Origin: Perkinsus olseni
Taxonomy: Eukaryota; Perkinsozoa; Perkinsida; Perkinsidae
Assembly: GCA_013115135.1 (NCBI GenBank)
Contig: JABANP010000159.1
Coordinates: 1-64,000, forward strand
Direction of reading: 5' to 3'
Length of the DNA stretch: 64,000 bases
Below are positions 60,150-64,000 of this stretch, one piece after another (position 1 is the first letter of the stretch; each line of letters begins with the position of its first letter). Position numbers and translations under genes: made by a program. The notes under the pieces are model-generated. The model made no database searches and was not told the origin of the DNA. It saw only the letters and a program-made list of their open reading frames with translations.

Positions 60150-63100
60150 ATGGCATCCCCCAGCCAGGTCATTGTCGTCGGAGGCGGCCTCGCCGGTTTC
60201 TCTGCCGCTAACACGGTATTGGAGAACGGCGGGAACGTTCTTTTGATTGATAAGTCTGCCTTCTGCGGCGGCAACTCCTCCAAGGCTACTTCTGGTATCA
60301 ACGGTTCCTGCACCAGAACTCAGAAGAAGCTCGGCGTTGAGGATTCCAACGAACTCTTTGAGTCCGATTGCATGAAGGGCGGTTCCAAGAGCCCCGAGCT
60401 CATCAAGACTATGGTTGAGCATTCCGGTAACTCGGTCAACTGGTTGATGGATAACTTCGATCTCGATTTGTCCCTTCTTGCCCGCCTGGGTGGTCACTCC
60501 GCCGAGCGTACCCATCGTGGTAAGGAGCGCTTCCCTGGTATGACCATCACTTACGCCCAGATCCAGATGGCTGAGGCTATTTCTAAGGCCCAGCCCAGCA
60601 GGTGCCAGATCATCAACAAGGCTCGTGCTACTGATCTCATCACCAAGGACGGTGAGGTCGTTGGTGTCGAGTACACTACTAAGGACGGTCAGACGCATAA
60701 GGTCTACGGCCCTGTCATTCTCGCCACTGGTGGATTCGGTGCCGATTTCTCCAAGGACGGTCTTCTCGCCAAGTACCGCCCCGATCTCCTCAAGCTCTCC
60801 ACCACCAACGGTGAGCACTGCACTGGTGACGGAATCAAGATGGGTGTGGCCGTTGGTGCCGACACCGTCGATCTTGAGTGGGTACAGGTCCATCCTACCG
60901 GTCTTGTCAACCCCAAGGACCCTGACTGCAAGGTCAAGTTCCTCGCTGCTGAGGCTCTCCGTGGTGTTGGTGGTCTTCTTCTCGATGCTGATGGAAAGCG
61001 TTTCTCCAACGAGCTCGGCCGTCGTGATTACGTCTCCAACAGGATGTTCGCCAACAAGGGACCCTTCCGCCTTGTCCTCAACTCCGCCGCTGCCAACGAT
61101 ATCCACTGGCATGTCGAGCATTACGAGGGTCGTGGTGTCATGAGGCATTTCAAGAGCGGTTCTGATCTCGCCAAGGAGATGGGTATCGCTCCCTCTACTC
61201 TCGAGGAGACCTTCAAGAGCTACATCGAGGTTGCCAGCAAGCAGACTGCCGACCCCAACAACGGTCCCTACGATGCCTACCCGTCTGGCAAGACTTGGGA
61301 CTCGTGGGGAAAGAAGTTCTTCAAGAACTACGAGTACAAGATGGATGACGAGTTCGATGTCGCCATCGTCACTCCCCTCGTTCACTACTGCATGGGTGGT
61401 TTGAAGATCGATACTACCGGTCACGTGCTCGACAAGGAAGGCAAGCCCATCCGCGGTCTCTACGCTGCCGGTGAGCTCATGGGAGGTGTCCACGGCAACA
61501 ACCGTTTGGGCGGTAACTCTCTACTCGATTGCGTCGTCTTCGGTCGTCTCACTGGTAAGGACGCCGCCAAGACTTTCTTCCCTGCTCATGAGCAGGTCCC
61601 CCTCAAGGATCTCGCTGAGGGTAGGACTGAAGCTAGCAAGCGCGCCATCGTTGTTGGAGGTGGTCTCGCCGGTTTCTCTGCTGCCAACACCGTCCTTGAG
61701 CACGGTGGCGAGGTTCTCCTTCTTGATAAGTCTGCCTTCTGTGGTGGTAACTCCTCCAAGGCTACCTCTGGTATCAACGGATGCTGCACCAGGACTCAGC
61801 AGAACCTTGGTGTCAAGGATTCCGTCGAGCTCTTCGAGTCCGATTGCATGAAGGGCGGTTCCAAGAGCCCCGAGCTCATCAAGACTATGGTTGAGCACTC
61901 CGGCAACTCTGTTGACTGGCTCGTCGATAACTTCGACCTCGACCTTTCCCTGCTTGCTCGTCTCGGTGGCCACTCTGCTGAGCGTACCCATCGTGGTAAG
62001 GAGCGCTTCCCCGGTATGACTATCACCTACGCCGAGATCCAGATGGCCGAGGCTATTTCCAAGGCTCATCCTGACAAGTGCCAGATCATCAACAAGGCTC
62101 GTGTCACTGATCTTATCAGCAACGATGATGGTGAGGTCATTGGTGTACACTACGAGAAGGCTGGCAAGGGATACTCCGTGTTCGGACCTGTCATCCTTGC
62201 TTCTGGTGGATTCGGTGCCGATTTCTCCAAGGACGGTCTTCTCGCCAAGTACCGCCCTGATCTTCTCAAGCTCTCCACCACCAACGGTGAGCACTGCACT
62301 GGTGACGGAATCAAGATGGGTATGGCCGCCGGAGCCGACACCGTCGATCTTGAGTGGGTACAGGTCCATCCTACCGGTCTTGTCAACCCCAAGGACCCTG
62401 ACTGCAAGGTCAAGTTCCTCGCTGCCGAGGCTCTCCGTGGTGTTGGTGGTCTTCTTCTCGATGCAGATGGAAAGCGTTTCTCCAATGAGCTCGGCCGTCG
62501 TGATTACGTCTCCAACAGGATGTTCGCCAACAAGGGACCCTTCCGCCTTGTCCTCAACTCCGCCGCTGCCAACGATATCCACTGGCATGTCGAGCATTAC
62601 GAGGGTCGTGGTGTCATGAGGCATTTCAAGAGCGGCTCTGATCTCGCCAAGGAGATGGGTATCGCTCCCTCTGCACTCGAGGAGACCTTCAAGAGCTACA
62701 TCGAGGTTGCCAACAAGCAGACTTCCGACCCCAACAACGGTCCCTACGATGCCTACCCGTCTGGCAAGACTTGGGACTCGTGGGGAAAGAAGTTCTTCAA
62801 GAACTACGAGTACAAGATGGATGACGAGTTCGATGTCGCCATCGTCACTCCCCTCGTTCACTACTGCATGGGTGGTTTGAAGATCGATACTACCGGTCGC
62901 GTGCTCGACAAGGAAGGCAAGCCCATCCGCGGCCTCTACGCTGCCGGTGAGCTCATGGGAGGTGTCCACGGCAACAACCGTTTGGGTGGTAACTCTCTTC
63001 TTGACTGTGTTGTCTTCGGCCGTCTCACTGGTAAGGATCTCTGCGAGAACGTTCTCGGTCTCAACAACAAGTTGAACTTGAAGGAATTGAAGACCGCTCC

Positions 63101-64000
63101 GGCGGCCCAGAAGCCTGCCCCCGTTGCCGAGAAGGTCGCCGCTGCTGCTGCTGCCCCTGCTCCCGCCTCTAACGGTTATACTATGGAGGAGGTTGCCAAG
63201 CACAACACCGAGAGCGATTGCTGGGTTGCCCTCAATGGTGAGGTTCTTGATGTGACTGACTTCCTCCCCGAGCATCCCGGTGGAAAGCTTGCCATCATGA
63301 CTTTCGCTGGTAAGGACGCCTCCAAGGAGTTCAACATGATTCACCCCGCTGACGTCGTTGAGAAGTATGCTTCCGATGCCGTTCTCGGACCCGTCGTAGA
63401 GGCCTCCGCTGCCCCTGTCGCCGCCGCTGCCGCTGCTCCTGCTGCTCCCACCAATGGTTACACCTTGGAGGAGGTTGCCAAGCACAACACCGATACCGAC
63501 TGCTGGGTTGCCCTCAACGGTCAGGTTTTGGACGTCACCGACTTCCTCCCCGAGCATCCCGGTGGAAAGCTCGCCATTATGACTTTCGCCGGCAAGGACG
63601 CCTCTAAGGAGTTCAACATGATCCATCCCGCTGATGTCGTTGAGAAGTACGTGCCTGAGTCTATCCTCGGACCTGTTGTTGAGGCCTCGGCTGCCGCTGC
63701 TGCCCCTGTCGCCGCCCCTGCTGCCGCTGCTCCCGCCAACGGTATCACCATGGAGGAGGTCGCTAAGCACACCAGCGAGACCGACTGCTGGGTTGTTGTG
63801 AACGGTCAGGTCTTGGACGTTACCGACTTCCTTCCTGAGCATCCCGGTGGAAAGCTCGCCATCATGACTTTCGCCGGCAAGGACGCCTCTAAGGAGTTCA
63901 ACATGATCCATCCCGCCGATGTGGTTGAGAAGTATGCTTCCGATGCCATCCTCGGACCTGTTGTTGAGGCCTCTGCGGTCGCCCCTGCTGGTGCCTCCAA
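60150..64000 (+). CDS. tandem fumarate reductase flavoprotein fused to cytochrome b5 domains (3' end outside window)
   Basis: One open frame of 1283 codons to the edge. Residues about 6-495 and 498-970 are two complete flavocytochrome-c-type fumarate reductase/succinate dehydrogenase flavoprotein domains. Each has VVGGGLAGFSAANTVLE (FAD dinucleotide fold), GGNSSKATSGING, HPTG, EALRGVGGLLL, a catalytic-region HYCMGGLKID and NNRLGGNSLLDCVVFGR. After an Ala/Pro linker come cytochrome b5 domains at about 1008-1080, 1102-1175 and 1198-1270, each with DCWV..NG, FLPEHPGGK (first haem His) and NMIHPADVVEKY (second haem His). Linkers are (Ala/Pro)n, and the sequence ends in another such linker, so more domains may follow. 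Codon use is strongly biased (C/T third positions), suggesting high expression. Likely soluble fumarate reduction with electrons passed through b5 haems. No signal peptide is visible; the start context is ACCATGG after an acceptor-like TTTCAG. Confidence 0.9.
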   Translation, partial: MASPSQVIVVGGGLAGFSAANTVLENGGNVLLIDKSAFCGGNSSKATSGINGSCTRTQKKLGVEDSNELFESDCMKGGSKSPELIKTMVEHSGNSVNWLMDNFDLDLSLLARLGGHSAERTHRGKERFPGMTITYAQIQMAEAISKAQPSRCQIINKARATDLITKDGEVVGVEYTTKDGQTHKVYGPVILATGGFGADFSKDGLLAKYRPDLLKLSTTNGEHCTGDGIKMGVAVGADTVDLEWVQVHPTGLVNPKDPDCKVKFLAAEALRGVGGLLLDADGKRFSNELGRRDYVSNRMFANKGPFRLVLNSAAANDIHWHVEHYEGRGVMRHFKSGSDLAKEMGIAPSTLEETFKSYIEVASKQTADPNNGPYDAYPSGKTWDSWGKKFFKNYEYKMDDEFDVAIVTPLVHYCMGGLKIDTTGHVLDKEGKPIRGLYAAGELMGGVHGNNRLGGNSLLDCVVFGRLTGKDAAKTFFPAHEQVPLKDLAEGRTEASKRAIVVGGGLAGFSAANTVLEHGGEVLLLDKSAFCGGNSSKATSGINGCCTRTQQNLGVKDSVELFESDCMKGGSKSPELIKTMVEHSGNSVDWLVDNFDLDLSLLARLGGHSAERTHRGKERFPGMTITYAEIQMAEAISKAHPDKCQIINKARVTDLISNDDGEVIGVHYEKAGKGYSVFGPVILASGGFGADFSKDGLLAKYRPDLLKLSTTNGEHCTGDGIKMGMAAGADTVDLEWVQVHPTGLVNPKDPDCKVKFLAAEALRGVGGLLLDADGKRFSNELGRRDYVSNRMFANKGPFRLVLNSAAANDIHWHVEHYEGRGVMRHFKSGSDLAKEMGIAPSALEETFKSYIEVANKQTSDPNNGPYDAYPSGKTWDSWGKKFFKNYEYKMDDEFDVAIVTPLVHYCMGGLKIDTTGRVLDKEGKPIRGLYAAGELMGGVHGNNRLGGNSLLDCVVFGRLTGKDLCENVLGLNNKLNLKELKTAPAAQKPAPVAEKVAAAAAAPAPASNGYTMEEVAKHNTESDCWVALNGEVLDVTDFLPEHPGGKLAIMTFAGKDASKEFNMIHPADVVEKYASDAVLGPVVEASAAPVAAAAAAPAAPTNGYTLEEVAKHNTDTDCWVALNGQVLDVTDFLPEHPGGKLAIMTFAGKDASKEFNMIHPADVVEKYVPESILGPVVEASAAAAAPVAAPAAAAPANGITMEEVAKHTSETDCWVVVNGQVLDVTDFLPEHPGGKLAIMTFAGKDASKEFNMIHPADVVEKYASDAILGPVVEASAVAPAGAS

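Noticed and set aside
60123..63911. Very long open frames on the minus strand (456 and 796 codons)
   Set aside because: They are antisense shadows of the strongly codon-biased reductase gene on the plus strand; their translation is repetitive Gly/Val/Leu sequence with no family motifs.

Overview
Kind of organism. This is nuclear DNA of a eukaryotic protist, not a bacterium or phage. Genes are split by short GT-AG introns (29-110 bp where they can be fixed by reading frame). There are LTR-retrotransposon remains, small non-autonomous DNA transposons, minisatellites and tandem segmental duplications. Gene content fits an alveolate of the Perkinsus type: an expanded family of secreted LpqC/PHB-depolymerase-like esterases, MLO-like membrane proteins, EF-hand proteins, archease, a THUMP methyltransferase, a carnosine-synthase-like ATP-grasp protein and a soluble fumarate reductase fused to cytochrome b5 domains. 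The genus is an inference.

Layout. 1-3503: a Ty3/gypsy-like retroelement on the minus strand, cut by the left edge. 3504-26050: three tandem copies (A 3504-13787, B 13788-22944, C 22945-26050) of a segment of about 9-10 kb. Each carries a minus-strand MLO-like gene; A and B also carry a plus-strand esterase and a minus-strand EF-hand gene. C has the intact MLO-like gene and B the intact esterase body. A is damaged by a second retroelement fragment. 26050-41410: three more esterases (27.3, 33.8 and 39.8 kb; the last two are pseudogenes), with an archease gene on the minus strand at 36.7-38.2 kb. 41.5-54.5 kb: an archease fragment, hypothetical exons, a 36-bp minisatellite, an eroded alpha/beta hydrolase, a duplicated 0.8-kb block and an apparently intact esterase (51.5-53.1 kb). 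54.5-64 kb: ordinary gene-dense DNA with an ATP-grasp gene, a THUMP/tRNA-methyltransferase gene and, from 60150 to the right edge, a very long open frame. That frame encodes two complete flavocytochrome-c-type fumarate reductase domains in tandem plus at least three cytochrome b5 domains.

Most unusual feature. The accessory half is peppered with a specific micro-insertion. A 6-nt word A is followed by one base, its reverse complement A', one base, and A again; the single bases also pair with the flanks. I find 15 exact examples and several decayed ones. In seven cases a paralogous copy in this same window lacks precisely 14 bp. These 'zigzags' cause a frameshift in one MLO-like copy, sit on a splice donor and a splice acceptor, and are accompanied by many longer perfect inverted repeats with a single-base centre. 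No annotated element explains them.

How the genes work together. No operon-like pathway is visible. The esterases are probably secreted hydrolases, the MLO-like and EF-hand genes suggest membrane or calcium functions, and the right-hand genes are housekeeping or redox functions.
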